Positions 1 to 9,548 of a stretch of DNA of 64,000 bases are shown piece after piece. The notes below the pieces were generated by a model, which saw nothing but the letters and a program-made list of their open reading frames with translations, had not been told where the DNA came from and made no database searches. Numbering within the stretch: position 1 is the first letter of the stretch; every line of letters begins with the position of its first letter. This DNA is from Gammaproteobacteria bacterium (GTDB lineage Bacteria > Pseudomonadota > Gammaproteobacteria > Pseudomonadales > Balneatricaceae), in contig JASMLZ010000072.1 in assembly GCA_030748435.1 (NCBI GenBank), positions 29,911 through 93,910 on the forward strand, written 5' to 3'. The translations under genes were made by a program, and so were the position numbers.

Positions 1-960
1 GATATCAAAAGGTAAGCTGGTTGAAATACCATTTGGATAAAGCTCAATGCTATGTAAACCTTCAGGTTCAACAAAAATTTGGTGACTGCTCTTGTCTGCA
101 AAGCGCATGATTTTGTCTTCGATGGAAGGGCAGTAACGTGGACCTACACCTTCAATAACGCCGGCATACAAGGGTGAGCGATCCAAACCCTGACGAATAA
201 AATCGTGGGTTTGCTCATTGGTATGAGTGATATAACAGGGTACTTGACGAGGATGTTGTTCAACATTACCCATATAAGACATAACGGGAGTAGGTGTGTC
301 TCCCGGTTGTTCCTGCATAACACTAAAGTCAACTGTACGAGCATCAATACGCGGTGGCGTACCGGTTTTTAGACGTTCAATACGAAATGGCCGCTCACGT
401 AATTTGGCAGCCAGTCGGTTGGCAGGTGGGTCGCCAATACGGCCACCCTGATGACTTTCCATACCAATATGGATAACTCCAGCCAAAAAAGTACCTGCGG
501 TCAAAACAACCTGTTGGGCCATAAATGTCAGGCCCATATTGGTAACCACTCCCTGAACCTGTTCCTGCTTGATTATTATATCGTCTACAGCTTGTTGAAA
601 AATAAACAGATTATCTTGTTGTTCAAGTATATTTCTTATGGCTTGACGATAAAGGGAACGGTCAGCTTGAGCGCGGGTGGCACGCACTGCTGGCCCTTTG
701 CGTGCATTAAGAATGCGAAACTGAATACCCGCCATATCGGTGGCATGAGCCATATAACCATCCAGAGCATCAATCTCTTTTACCAGATGGCTTTTACCTA
801 TACCACCTATGGCTGGATTACAGGACATTTGTCCTAAGGTATCAATATTGTGGGTCAATAACAGTGTTTTTACACCCATGCGGGCACTGGCTAGAGCTGC
901 TTCAGTCCCAGCATGGCCACCACCAACAATAATGACATCAAAGTTATCTGCAAATTGCAC
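1..960 (-). CDS. mnmG: tRNA uridine-5-carboxymethylaminomethyl modification enzyme MnmG (GidA), 5' part, runs off left edge; GTG start
   Basis: Reverse-strand translation gives [29 protein letters not shown]...[26 protein letters not shown]...[16 protein letters not shown], clear MnmG; open to base 1. Confidence 0.95.
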   Translation of the reverse strand, partial: MQFADNFDVIIVGGGHAGTEAALASARMGVKTLLLTHNIDTLGQMSCNPAIGGIGKSHLVKEIDALDGYMAHATDMAGIQFRILNARKGPAVRATRAQADRSLYRQAIRNILEQQDNLFIFQQAVDDIIIKQEQVQGVVTNMGLTFMAQQVVLTAGTFLAGVIHIGMESHQGGRIGDPPANRLAAKLRERPFRIERLKTGTPPRIDARTVDFSVMQEQPGDTPTPVMSYMGNVEQHPRQVPCYITHTNEQTHDFIRQGLDRSPLYAGVIEGVGPRYCPSIEDKIMRFADKSSHQIFVEPEGLHSIELYPNGISTSLPFDI

Positions 961-1009
961 ACTTGTACCTAGGTTTATAAGTTAAACAGACCAGCGGGCA
1001 AGTATAACT

Positions 1010-1480
1010 TCTTCTCAATGTTTAAGAAATAAACCAGCTTTTTGTTTATTAATTAAAAAAGAATATATGAAATATATTTAGATTATTTTTATGGTTATTA
1101 TTAGTCCAGACATTTTCTGTTGATAAGCTAAAAAAAACGATAATAAACAATATTTTAATTTAATGATAAGGGTCTTATTAAGGGTTTAGTTAACCCCTTT
1201 TTTATTTGGGAATAGTTTGTGGATAAAAAACCTGTTTATACACAGGCTAGGGTTATACACAGTTTGGTGCGGTGCCCTTATGGTTTGTTATACATAAATT
1301 TGTGAATAAGTTATATGGAGATAAATTTTTTTAATAATATCTTGAATAAAATTGTGGTTAATTTTTAAAAAATAATTTTATATATTTGAAAAATAAGAAG
1401 AAATATTTTATTTGATAACTTAATAAGTTGTTATCAAAAGGTGGGTAAGTGGTTTATATGCTGTTGATTTATTATTTATG
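1010..1480. other. oriC: Candidate oriC: AT-rich intergenic region with DnaA boxes
   Basis: Very AT-rich; DnaA-box matches TTATCCACA (1218-1226, - strand), TTATACACA (1236-1244 and 1253-1261, + strand), TTATTCACA (1301-1309, - strand); adjacent to mnmG. Confidence 0.6.
1411..1438. repeat. Inverted repeat TTTGATAAC..GTTATCAAA at edge of AT-rich origin candidate
   Basis: TTTGATAACTTAATAAGTTGTTATCAAA read directly. Confidence 0.6.
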
Positions 1481-1481
1481 C

Positions 1482-1629
1482 AAGAGTTTCCCAATTAACT
1501 GAGTAACAGTGATTTTGAGTTATTTTTTGTGCTGATAAGGAGTAATAGTGTTTCTATTGCGACGAATGGCAACGACCTCAGCGCGGCAAAGGGCCGAAAT
1601 CAAGTCATTAAACTAATTGAGAACACCCC
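1482..1629. repeat. Intergenic repeat family B, copy 1 (terminal inverted repeat containing CAATTAG/ACT)
   Basis: Shares CAATTAxCTGAGTAACxxTGATxTTGAGTxATTTTTTGTGCTGA ... CAAGTCATTAAxCTAATTGAxAACACCC with 12140-12247. Confidence 0.75.
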
Positions 1630-1852
1630 CTAGCACTCCAAATACACTATATTGACGGATTCAGCATTGTGCTGTTATTGCCCAGCAAGGCGATATGTAG
1701 AGGCAATGGTATTCCCTGGCTAAACACGGTAACCCAGTCTAGAGATACCAGCACAGTGCCTCTAGACTGCATTGAGCCTCTTGCTTAGTGAATCACCATT
1801 AACTACAAGATACGTCTTGTCAGGAATACTGAGCTATGTCACTGAGAAAGGC

Positions 1853-1880
1853 AAAAAAAACCGCGTTATAGAAACGCGGC
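1853..1880 (-). terminator. Rho-independent terminator of pit operon
   Basis: Minus strand GCCGCGTTTCTATAACGCGGTTTTTTTT. Confidence 0.8.
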
Positions 1881-1908
1881 TTTGGTATGGGTTTTCTGTA
1901 AAAGTGGC

Positions 1909-3183
1909 TTAGGAAAAGACACCCTTGAAGAAATAGAAAAACAGGATAGACAGGGCAGCGCCGGCAGGCAAAGTAATAAGCCAGGAGGTGAATATATTAC
2001 CTACCATGCGCAGGTTAAGGGCTGCAATACCCCTTGCCAGACCAACACCAAGCACAGCACCCACCAGTGTATGAGTGGTGGATATGGGCAAACCAATACC
2101 TGAAGCCAGCACTACCGTACAGGAAGCACCCAATTCGGCAGCAAAACCCCGGCTTGGTGTTAGTTCGGTGATCTTTTTACCAATGGTAGCCATTACTTTA
2201 TAACCGAAAGTGGCCAGACCGACGATAATACCAATACCACCAGCCAATAATACCCATGATGGCATAGAAGATTTAGTTGTAATAGCGCCTGACTTGATGG
2301 TGGATATAGCAGCGGCCATGGGACCTACAGCGTTAGCAACATCGTTGGATCCGTGGGCAAATGCCATAGCACAGGCGGTAAATACCATCAAAATAGCAAA
2401 TACCTTTTCCACATTGGCAAAGCGATCATTATCTTCTGCCGCTTTATTGCGTTCTACCCGACTCATCAGATAAGCACCCAAGATAGCGACCAATATGCCA
2501 ATGACACTGGCAATCATAAACATTTCTGGGTAGCTTATTTTTAAGGAGAGATCTTTAAATACATGTTTTAGGCCTTTAATCAGAGTCACCATGGTGATCA
2601 TAAAACCCACCATAAACATATATATAGGTATATAACGCTTAGCATTTTCAAAGGGTGTTGCCGTATCCAGAATCAGGCGCTGAACACTTCTAAACAGGAA
2701 AAAGGATATAGAACCAGCTAATAATGGTGATACCACCCAAGAAGCCACAATGGTGCTTACTTTACCCCAGTTAACCGCATCAACAGAGATAGCAACAGCA
2801 GCAAAGCCGACAATCGCACCCACAATAGAGTGTGTAGTGGACACGGGCCAGCCCAACATGGAGGCAATAAGTAGCCAAGTACCCGCTGCCAATAAGGCTG
2901 ACAACATACCATATACCAGATATTCCGGCGTTCCCTGCAGAGTTAAGGGATCAATAATACCTTTGCGTATTGTAGCGGTTACTTCACCACCTGCTAGATA
3001 GGCACCGGCAAATTCAAAAACCATAGCGATAATAATCGCCTGCTTTAGAGTGATAGCACCGGAACCAACAGATGTGCCCATGGCATTAGCGACGTCGTTG
3101 GCACCAACCCCCCAAGCCATAAATACACCAAAAATAATGGCTAGGATCAGTAAAATTTGACCGTATTCGTTTAATACTTCCAT
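1909..3183 (-). CDS. pit: Inorganic phosphate transporter, PiT family
   Basis: Duplicated GANDVANAMGTSVGSGAIT / GSNDVANAVGPMAAA signatures, hydrophobic. Confidence 0.93.
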   Translation of the reverse strand: MEVLNEYGQILLILAIIFGVFMAWGVGANDVANAMGTSVGSGAITLKQAIIIAMVFEFAGAYLAGGEVTATIRKGIIDPLTLQGTPEYLVYGMLSALLAAGTWLLIASMLGWPVSTTHSIVGAIVGFAAVAISVDAVNWGKVSTIVASWVVSPLLAGSISFFLFRSVQRLILDTATPFENAKRYIPIYMFMVGFMITMVTLIKGLKHVFKDLSLKISYPEMFMIASVIGILVAILGAYLMSRVERNKAAEDNDRFANVEKVFAILMVFTACAMAFAHGSNDVANAVGPMAAAISTIKSGAITTKSSMPSWVLLAGGIGIIVGLATFGYKVMATIGKKITELTPSRGFAAELGASCTVVLASGIGLPISTTHTLVGAVLGVGLARGIAALNLRMVGNIFTSWLITLPAGAALSILFFYFFKGVFS

Positions 3184-3202
3184 CTAAATAGCCTCTTTTA
3201 AT

Positions 3203-3880
3203 CTAGCGGGCAATAATAATTTGGATTTGTTCACCGGCAGATTGTGCACGGTCTGCTAAATTACCAATGGCTTCGATAGTCTTGTATAAGAACATCGCAT
3301 CAACAGGTGGTAAGTCAGCTTCGATGGAATGCAATTTGGAACGCAAAGCAATCTGGCGCTTATCGTTCTTGTTTTCAGCTTTATCCAGTTTGGTAATACA
3401 TTTATTGATACGATCTATCTCACGGCCACCAAAACCTGAGCCAATCAATTCATCTAATTCGTCAATAACAATGCGAGCTTCATAAGCAACTGTAACAGCC
3501 GACTTTACATAGGCTTTCATATCAGCCGCGATTTTTTTCGGCATGACTTGCTGGCGACCTAAAATCAAGCCGGCAATATCTTTAGCTTTATTACAAATCT
3601 TGTCCTGTTTGCTTAACAAGTGGATTAGGTCAGAACGATTGATTGGCATAAACAGACTTTTTGGCAGGTGCAGGCGGATATCCTGCTTTTGGTCATCGGC
3701 CGCTGACTCGAGTTCAGAAATCTTGTTATAAATAGCCTCAACTGTTTGCCAGTCTTCGGCACATACAGCTACAAAAAAATCATTCAGTTGGTTGGCACAA
3801 TCTACAACCGTATACATATGATTTTGCAGGGGTTTTATAGGAGATTGGCCGAATAGACTAAGTATGGTGCTGGACGCCAT
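3203..3880 (-). CDS. DUF47 / PhoU-like TIGR00153 family phosphate transport regulator
   Basis: Sequence and adjacency to PiT; SELESAADDQKQDIRLHLPKSLFMPINRSDLI. Confidence 0.88.
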   Translation of the reverse strand: MASSTILSLFGQSPIKPLQNHMYTVVDCANQLNDFFVAVCAEDWQTVEAIYNKISELESAADDQKQDIRLHLPKSLFMPINRSDLIHLLSKQDKICNKAKDIAGLILGRQQVMPKKIAADMKAYVKSAVTVAYEARIVIDELDELIGSGFGGREIDRINKCITKLDKAENKNDKRQIALRSKLHSIEADLPPVDAMFLYKTIEAIGNLADRAQSAGEQIQIIIAR

Positions 3881-3980
3881 GGGCTTTACCTTTGCTATTT
3901 AATAATCAATAGTGAAGTACTAACTACTGGCGCGCATTATAAGTAGACAATGTTAAGACAATATAAAGATTTACCTTAAT

Positions 3981-4007
3981 ATGACAAAAATATGACATTA
4001 TTATGAC
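3981..4007 (-). promoter_or_regulatory. Pho box (PhoB binding site) upstream of DUF47-pit
   Basis: Minus strand GTCATAATAATGTCATATTTTTGTCAT: three GTCAT repeats at exact 11-bp spacing. Confidence 0.7.
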
Positions 4008-4151
4008 TATAACAGCTATGGTAGATTTAGCTTTATAAGACATTTATATAGAGGGTTGATCAGGTTGGTTGGGCGCGACCAGTAGGTATGTTTGTCACGG
4101 TAGGAGCATTAGCCACAATATCTTGCCAATATGCCTATGCTGCAGACTTTT

Positions 4152-5939
4152 CTAAGTTATAGTATTAGTAATAGGTAAGCGAACTTCAAAGCGGGTGCCC
4201 CGTTCCAGATCACTTAGTACCTGCACTTTGCCCTGGTGGCTTTGCACAATATGTTTCACAATAGCCAACCCCAGACCTGTGCCGCCAACTTCCCGTGAGC
4301 GGGCCTTGTCGACGCGGTAGAAACGCTCAAAGATGCGTTCCTGGTCGGCAGGAGCAATACCGATGCCAGTGTCTTCCACAGCAAATAGAATTTGTTGCTC
4401 ATGCTGTTGCAGATAAACATCAACTTGCCCTCCCGCGGGAGTGTATTTAATGGCATTGTCCACCAAGTTGGTGACTAGTTGATTTAGGGCTTTGTCATCG
4501 CCTAGTACGGGTAAGACCTTATCCTTAACGGCGTGCAATTTAAGGCTGATCTCCTGACTTTGTGCTACAGCTTGTAAGTTAGCGCACACTTTCGCTGTAA
4601 TTCCCATAATATCTACAGTTTTTTCGAAAGCTTCGTCATTGCTTTCGAGGCGAGACAGGGCTAAAAGATCCGATACCAGATCAGACAGGCGCAGTGATTG
4701 GCTGTGAATTTTGCGCATAAAACGGCGTATTAGTTTGGCGTCAACATCACCCCCGTCAAGCAAGGTTTCAGCAAACCCCCGGATTGCCGTTATTGGGGTC
4801 TTTAATTCATGGGAGGCATTGGCGACAAAATCTGCCCGCATACGGTCGATACGTTGTACTTCGGTGACATCTTGCAGTACCAAAATAGCACCATCATTGC
4901 GGGACTCCTTAAGAGGACTAACATGCAGTTGATAGTGGCGCGCAAAAGCATAGCCACGCAGTTGAATCTGTTGTTTGTAACTGGACTGATGGTCGAGGCA
5001 CTTTTTCCATGCCTTATGCAGCACGCTGGTCTCTTCTATCTGTTTTAAGGTCTGTCCCAAACACCGCTCCGCTTTATTGCGTAACATACGTGCGGCAGCG
5101 GCGTTGATATGCTGAATTACCCCTTGATTATCAACCGTAATAACACCCTCATTCATACTTTTAAGAATGGTTTCCAATAAGTCTCTTTCGCTGGCCAGAT
5201 TATTAAAGCGCTGGGCAGATATATCTGCCATTTGATTAAGTGATCGTGCTAGGTCACCAATTTCATCACGGCGATGACTGGGGATGCGTAATTGATAGCG
5301 TCCTTGGGCAAAGTTATTGGCGATTAGGGTCATTTGTCGCAATGGTTGGGCAAAACTCATGGCTAACCAGTAGCCTACAAACAGGGCAATGATTGCGGTC
5401 AGGCTGGTAGCAATAATAATCACTCGACGCAGGTAATTAATTTCCTCATCAATACTTTTGGTAGACAGGGCGGTGCGTATATAACCTAGTTGATTGGTTG
5501 CGTTCAAACTTGGTAAAGCCACATACTGCATGGTGGTATTCAAGGTAGTACTAAAGCGTCTGGATTCACCTATGCCCTCTAGTTTGGCCGCTTGGATTTC
5601 AGGGCGTTGATGATGGTTGTCCATCTTTTGTGGATTAAATTCAGAGTCAGCCAACACTACTCCGTGGCGATCAATCAGTGTAATACGTGCTTCAATGCTG
5701 GCGCTAATCGTAGCTACCTGACGCTGTAGTTGCAGTATGGGAATCTCCGTCTGAAAAGCAAATGTTTGCTGCAGAATATAGGCTTGATGGGTAAGGTTGG
5801 TACGGATATTACGCAGGCTGGCATCTTCTATTTGTCGCTGCACCATTAAGCCAAGGATACTGATACTAAACAATATCACCACTGCAAAGCCGACAAAGAG
5901 TTTAATAAATATGGGTGAATGGCGACGAGTTGCAGACAT
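4152..5939 (-). CDS. phoR: Phosphate regulon sensor histidine kinase PhoR (start moved to MSATRRHSP...; the 5' extension of the ORF to 6014 is repeat-derived)
   Basis: HAMP, PAS, HisKA (ADFVANASHELKTPITAIRGFAETL), HATPase motifs; next to phoB. Confidence 0.92.
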   Translation of the reverse strand: MSATRRHSPIFIKLFVGFAVVILFSISILGLMVQRQIEDASLRNIRTNLTHQAYILQQTFAFQTEIPILQLQRQVATISASIEARITLIDRHGVVLADSEFNPQKMDNHHQRPEIQAAKLEGIGESRRFSTTLNTTMQYVALPSLNATNQLGYIRTALSTKSIDEEINYLRRVIIIATSLTAIIALFVGYWLAMSFAQPLRQMTLIANNFAQGRYQLRIPSHRRDEIGDLARSLNQMADISAQRFNNLASERDLLETILKSMNEGVITVDNQGVIQHINAAAARMLRNKAERCLGQTLKQIEETSVLHKAWKKCLDHQSSYKQQIQLRGYAFARHYQLHVSPLKESRNDGAILVLQDVTEVQRIDRMRADFVANASHELKTPITAIRGFAETLLDGGDVDAKLIRRFMRKIHSQSLRLSDLVSDLLALSRLESNDEAFEKTVDIMGITAKVCANLQAVAQSQEISLKLHAVKDKVLPVLGDDKALNQLVTNLVDNAIKYTPAGGQVDVYLQQHEQQILFAVEDTGIGIAPADQERIFERFYRVDKARSREVGGTGLGLAIVKHIVQSHQGKVQVLSDLERGTRFEVRLPITNTIT

Positions 5940-5946
5940 TGTTAAT

Positions 5947-6187
5947 CCTAAAAACCTCATTTGAACACAGGATTTGCCCTGCGAGACAGGGCCGCAAAAC
6001 AAGGCGCAGGTCACGGTGAATAGTCGTAGCTCTTGGCAAGAACGGCAACGATGGTTTGTGGTTTTGGATCCAGCGCAAAACGGTCTAGTGTTCTTGTATC
6101 CACTTGCAGGGTGAGTAGAACAGACAGCTATTTTAATGGCATGTCAACAGGTTACGCAAGATATAAGCGATCAATAGAGGTTTTTGG
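5947..6187 (+). repeat. Intergenic repeat family A, copy 1 (241 bp, terminal inverted repeats)
   Basis: CCTAAAAACCTCATTTGA ... TCAATAGAGGTTTTTGG; interior similar to 30402-30642 and to the reverse complement of 18633-18840. Confidence 0.9.
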
Positions 6188-6188
6188 T

Positions 6189-6875
6189 TTAATGATCACT
6201 GTTGCTGCAGCGATAACCTACGCCCCGCACAGTCTCGATAATCACATTGTCTTCACCCAGGGCTTTGCGAATAGCACGTATGTGCACATCCACATTGCGA
6301 TCCACAACATCGGTTTGTTCACCCAAAGCGGTCTGGATTAGCTGTTCACGAGAAAAAGCTCGGCCTGGCTTTTGCATTAGTGTTTGTAAGAGTTTGAACT
6401 CAGTGCTGGTAAGTTTTACTGTCGTACCAGCTACCTTGCAGGTGAAATCATCTGGATCCAGACACACTTGCTTAACACAAAGGGTATTGGATTGGGGCTT
6501 GCGCCGCAAGGCTACCTGAATACGAGCTATCAACTCGGCCTGACTAAAGGGTTTGGTGATATAGTCGTCGGCACCACCGGTTAGGCCTTTAACGATATCA
6601 CTTTCTTCACTGCGGGCGGATAACATGATAATCGGGGTATCGCTGGTGGCTGGGTCTGATTTTAGCTTTTGGCATACCTGCATACCATTAAGGCCGGGCA
6701 GCATGACATCCAATAGAACCAGGTCCGGCTGACAGCTTTGTACCAGTGACAGACCTGCAATGCCATCTTCCGCCAAACTTACCTGATAGCCGGCACGTTC
6801 CAGATTAAAGGCAATAATTTCCTGAATGTCTACTTCGTCTTCTATGCAGACGATATGATAGGGAGTACTTTGCAT
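6189..6875 (-). CDS. phoB: Phosphate regulon response regulator PhoB
   Basis: Receiver domain plus OmpR-type winged helix ending VRGVGYRCSNSDH; adjacent phoR. Confidence 0.93.
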   Translation of the reverse strand: MQSTPYHIVCIEDEVDIQEIIAFNLERAGYQVSLAEDGIAGLSLVQSCQPDLVLLDVMLPGLNGMQVCQKLKSDPATSDTPIIMLSARSEESDIVKGLTGGADDYITKPFSQAELIARIQVALRRKPQSNTLCVKQVCLDPDDFTCKVAGTTVKLTSTEFKLLQTLMQKPGRAFSREQLIQTALGEQTDVVDRNVDVHIRAIRKALGEDNVIIETVRGVGYRCSNSDH

Positions 6876-6908
6876 GGGTGGTTGCGGTTTCTTATGTCAT
6901 GCTTGTAA

Positions 6909-7049
6909 CAAGACCTTTGTTCGATGGCTAATTTACCTGTGACGGCGTTAAAAACCTTACAAGTGGTCATTTATTATACATAAACTCCCTCTTTGCGTGC
7001 GTTTTTGCCTTGTCAAAGAATAATAATACCGGATCGTGCAAAACTCTCT
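6909..7049. repeat. Intergenic repeat family C, copy 1 (about 141 bp)
   Basis: CCTGTGACGGxGTTAAAAACxxTAC...GGTCATTTAT.ATxCATAA...TGxGTGCGTTTTTGCCTTGTCAxAGAA...CGTGCAxAAC shared with 43301-43441. Confidence 0.85.
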
Positions 7050-7356
7050 AAAAAAAGTTAGCTAATTGTATGAGCATGGGCACTTAACAGCAAGTTTGGA
7101 TTACTTAAACGGTAAAAAACATCATCTGCCAAGATAAAACAGAATCAGTTATCGGGTTGAATCTATCAATACAATATTGTTGGTGTATCAAGGAACCTCT
7201 GCAAAATCGTTTATTGCAGGGAAGAGGAATGACGCAAATAACGATAAGATAGTGCAAAATCTTCTTATATTGCAATATAGAGTGAATTTTATAAATATGT
7301 GCTTTGCCGGCTTATAATATTATGGCCCATTAGCTGATCCCTAAGGAATCACGATT

Positions 7357-8079
7357 ATGAAAACTCAAGGTGGTAAGAATATTTACGGTGTATCAATAGG
7401 TGTGCTGGCTTTGGCAAGCTATTTTCCTAAGCCTCCTGGTCATATCAAGAATCCAGCCAGTTTACCATTTACCACTTGTTACGAAATTTTGCCGGGAATT
7501 TCGGTACCAGAATTGCTTTATCGTCCAACTCAGGAAATGGAAACAGTTATTATTACTGCAGCCAAAAGTTTGCAGCAACAGGGGGTAAGGGCGATTACTG
7601 GGTCGTGTGGGTTTTTGGCTGCTTATCAACCAGCCATAGTAAACGCCGTCTCAATACCTGTCTTTATGTCCAGTTTGATACAGATACCACTGGCTTATCA
7701 GATGACGGGCAAAACAGTGGGTGTGATTACGGCTGACGCGAATAGTTTAACGGTACAACATTTACAGGCAGTGGGTGCACATACCACACCTGTTGCTATT
7801 GCTGGGTTGCAGGATACTCAGGAGTTTGCCAGCGTAATACTGGCCAATAATAGCAATGATATGGACTTAGACTTGGTGCAGCAGGAGTTGGTCGATACGG
7901 TGGCCAACCTGCTGGCAACCCAGCCGGATATAGGCTCTTTAGTGCTTGAGTGTACCGACCTTCCTCCTTATGCGCATATCCTGCAGGCAAGATTTAAGCT
8001 ACCGGTATTTGATCTGACCACCCTTGCTACCATGGTTCACAATGTGGTTTTACGCCAGTCTTTTACCGGTTACTACTGA
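7357..8079 (+). CDS. Aspartate/glutamate/hydantoin racemase-family protein
   Basis: Asp/Glu racemase-like: GVRAITGSCGFLAAYQ, TGKTVGVITADA, SLVLECTDLPPYA. Confidence 0.75.
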   Translation: MKTQGGKNIYGVSIGVLALASYFPKPPGHIKNPASLPFTTCYEILPGISVPELLYRPTQEMETVIITAAKSLQQQGVRAITGSCGFLAAYQPAIVNAVSIPVFMSSLIQIPLAYQMTGKTVGVITADANSLTVQHLQAVGAHTTPVAIAGLQDTQEFASVILANNSNDMDLDLVQQELVDTVANLLATQPDIGSLVLECTDLPPYAHILQARFKLPVFDLTTLATMVHNVVLRQSFTGYY

Positions 8080-8114
8080 GATTATTGTCAAGCACTGCTT
8101 ACCTTAAGTATCGC

Positions 8115-9473
8115 CTATTTGCCAATACAGAAAGAGCTAAATATCCGTCCCAACAGGTCGTCTGTGGTAAATTGACCGGTAATTTCACTCAGGCAGTTTT
8201 GCGCCAGACGCAGATCTTCTGCCAACAGTTCACCCGCTTGACTGTAGGCCAATTGATCGGCGCCCTGTTGTAAATATGTTGCTGCCCTCTGTAGAGCATC
8301 AAGATGGCGTCGGCGAGCACTAAAACCACCTTCCAAGGTGCTTTGGTAACCCACAATATCTTTTAGGCACTGGCGTAAATCCGCTATACCTTGGCCTTGC
8401 TTGGCGCTGATAGCAATAACGGGTATGTTACCCTCTTGCTGGATTCCAGCAGGGTCGCCAGTTAAGTCGATTTTATTACGTACCAGAGTAATATGATCAG
8501 GCATGGATTGCTGTGGCAGTAGGCTCTGCCAAAGTTGTTTGGGACTGCTGTGTTCACGGCAGTCTTGCAGCAAGAGAATTTGGTCAGCGTTTTGAATGGC
8601 TTTGATCGCCCTTGCGATGCCTATTTGCTCAACTTGATCAGGGCTGTCTCGTAAGCCGGCAGTATCAATGATATGCAAAGGCAGGCCATCAATATGAATG
8701 GTTTCTTGCAGCGTATCGCGAGTGGTACCAGCCACACCGGTCACGATAGCCCGGTCTTGGCCAGCCAGAGCATTTAGCAGGCTGGATTTGCCCGCATTGG
8801 GCGCGCCGGCAATAACCACTTGCATGCCTTCTTGTAACAGGCTGCCTTGTTGTGCTACCAACAGCACCGAGTCAAGTTGGTGACACACGTCACCTAGCAA
8901 TCCACTTACTTTGCCATCAGCTAAAAAATCGATTTCTTCTTCAGGAAAATCAATGGCAGCTTCCACATATAAGCGCAGATGGATAAGTTGTTCTACTAGG
9001 CTATCTACCTGACGACTAAACTCGCCTTGCATAGAGCGCAAGGCATTGCGTGCCGCTTGCTCGGAACTGGCATTAATCAGATCGGCAATAGATTCTGCCT
9101 GTGCCAAATCCAGTTTGTCATTGATAAAGGCTCGTTCACTAAATTCTCCCGGCCGTGCGAGCTCTGCCCCCAGTAGAGTCAGTTCGCTCAGTAACATATC
9201 CATGACAACCTGACCGCCATGTCCCTGGAATTCGAATACATCTTCGCCGGTAAAAGAGTCCGGGCCGGGAAAGTATAGGGTAATACCCGCATCGATTTGC
9301 TGACCCTGACAATCAAAAATGGGGCCATAGTGGGCATGGCGGGGCTGGCCAGTATTGTGGCTTAGCTGTTGGCCTATGGTTAAAGCATGAGGGCCGGATA
9401 AACGAATAATACCGACCCCACCGTTGCCGGGAGGGGTAGTTTGGGCACAGATTGTGGTATTGGGTGCTTGCAT
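8115..9473 (-). CDS. mnmE: tRNA modification GTPase MnmE (TrmE)
   Basis: [27 protein letters not shown]-terminal CIGK. Confidence 0.97.
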   Translation of the reverse strand: MQAPNTTICAQTTPPGNGGVGIIRLSGPHALTIGQQLSHNTGQPRHAHYGPIFDCQGQQIDAGITLYFPGPDSFTGEDVFEFQGHGGQVVMDMLLSELTLLGAELARPGEFSERAFINDKLDLAQAESIADLINASSEQAARNALRSMQGEFSRQVDSLVEQLIHLRLYVEAAIDFPEEEIDFLADGKVSGLLGDVCHQLDSVLLVAQQGSLLQEGMQVVIAGAPNAGKSSLLNALAGQDRAIVTGVAGTTRDTLQETIHIDGLPLHIIDTAGLRDSPDQVEQIGIARAIKAIQNADQILLLQDCREHSSPKQLWQSLLPQQSMPDHITLVRNKIDLTGDPAGIQQEGNIPVIAISAKQGQGIADLRQCLKDIVGYQSTLEGGFSARRRHLDALQRAATYLQQGADQLAYSQAGELLAEDLRLAQNCLSEITGQFTTDDLLGRIFSSFCIGK

Positions 9474-9494
9474 GATTGTTAGTATACCAAAAAG

Positions 9495-9531
9495 CCAAAG
9501 GGGTCAGATGAAACTCACCTGACCCCTTTGG
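9495..9531 (-). terminator. Terminator between yidC and mnmE
   Basis: Perfect 13-bp stem CCAAAGGGGTCAG/CTGACCCCTTTGG followed on minus strand by CTTTTTGG. Confidence 0.75.
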
Positions 9532-9548
9532 ATTGATGCACCTTTGGG

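Noticed and set aside
3881-4151. 270-bp DUF47-phoR gap as a possible decayed gene
   Set aside because: Short frames only and no recognisable protein similarity; the Pho box explains part of it
6033-6341. ORF starting MARTATMVCGFGSSAK, similar to ORF 30488-30721 MARAATMACGCGSSAK; possible repeat-encoded small protein
   Set aside because: Similarity follows from the two family A copies; starts are TTG, no clear SD, the frame runs into phoB antisense sequence in copy 1, and copy 3 does not keep the frame convincingly
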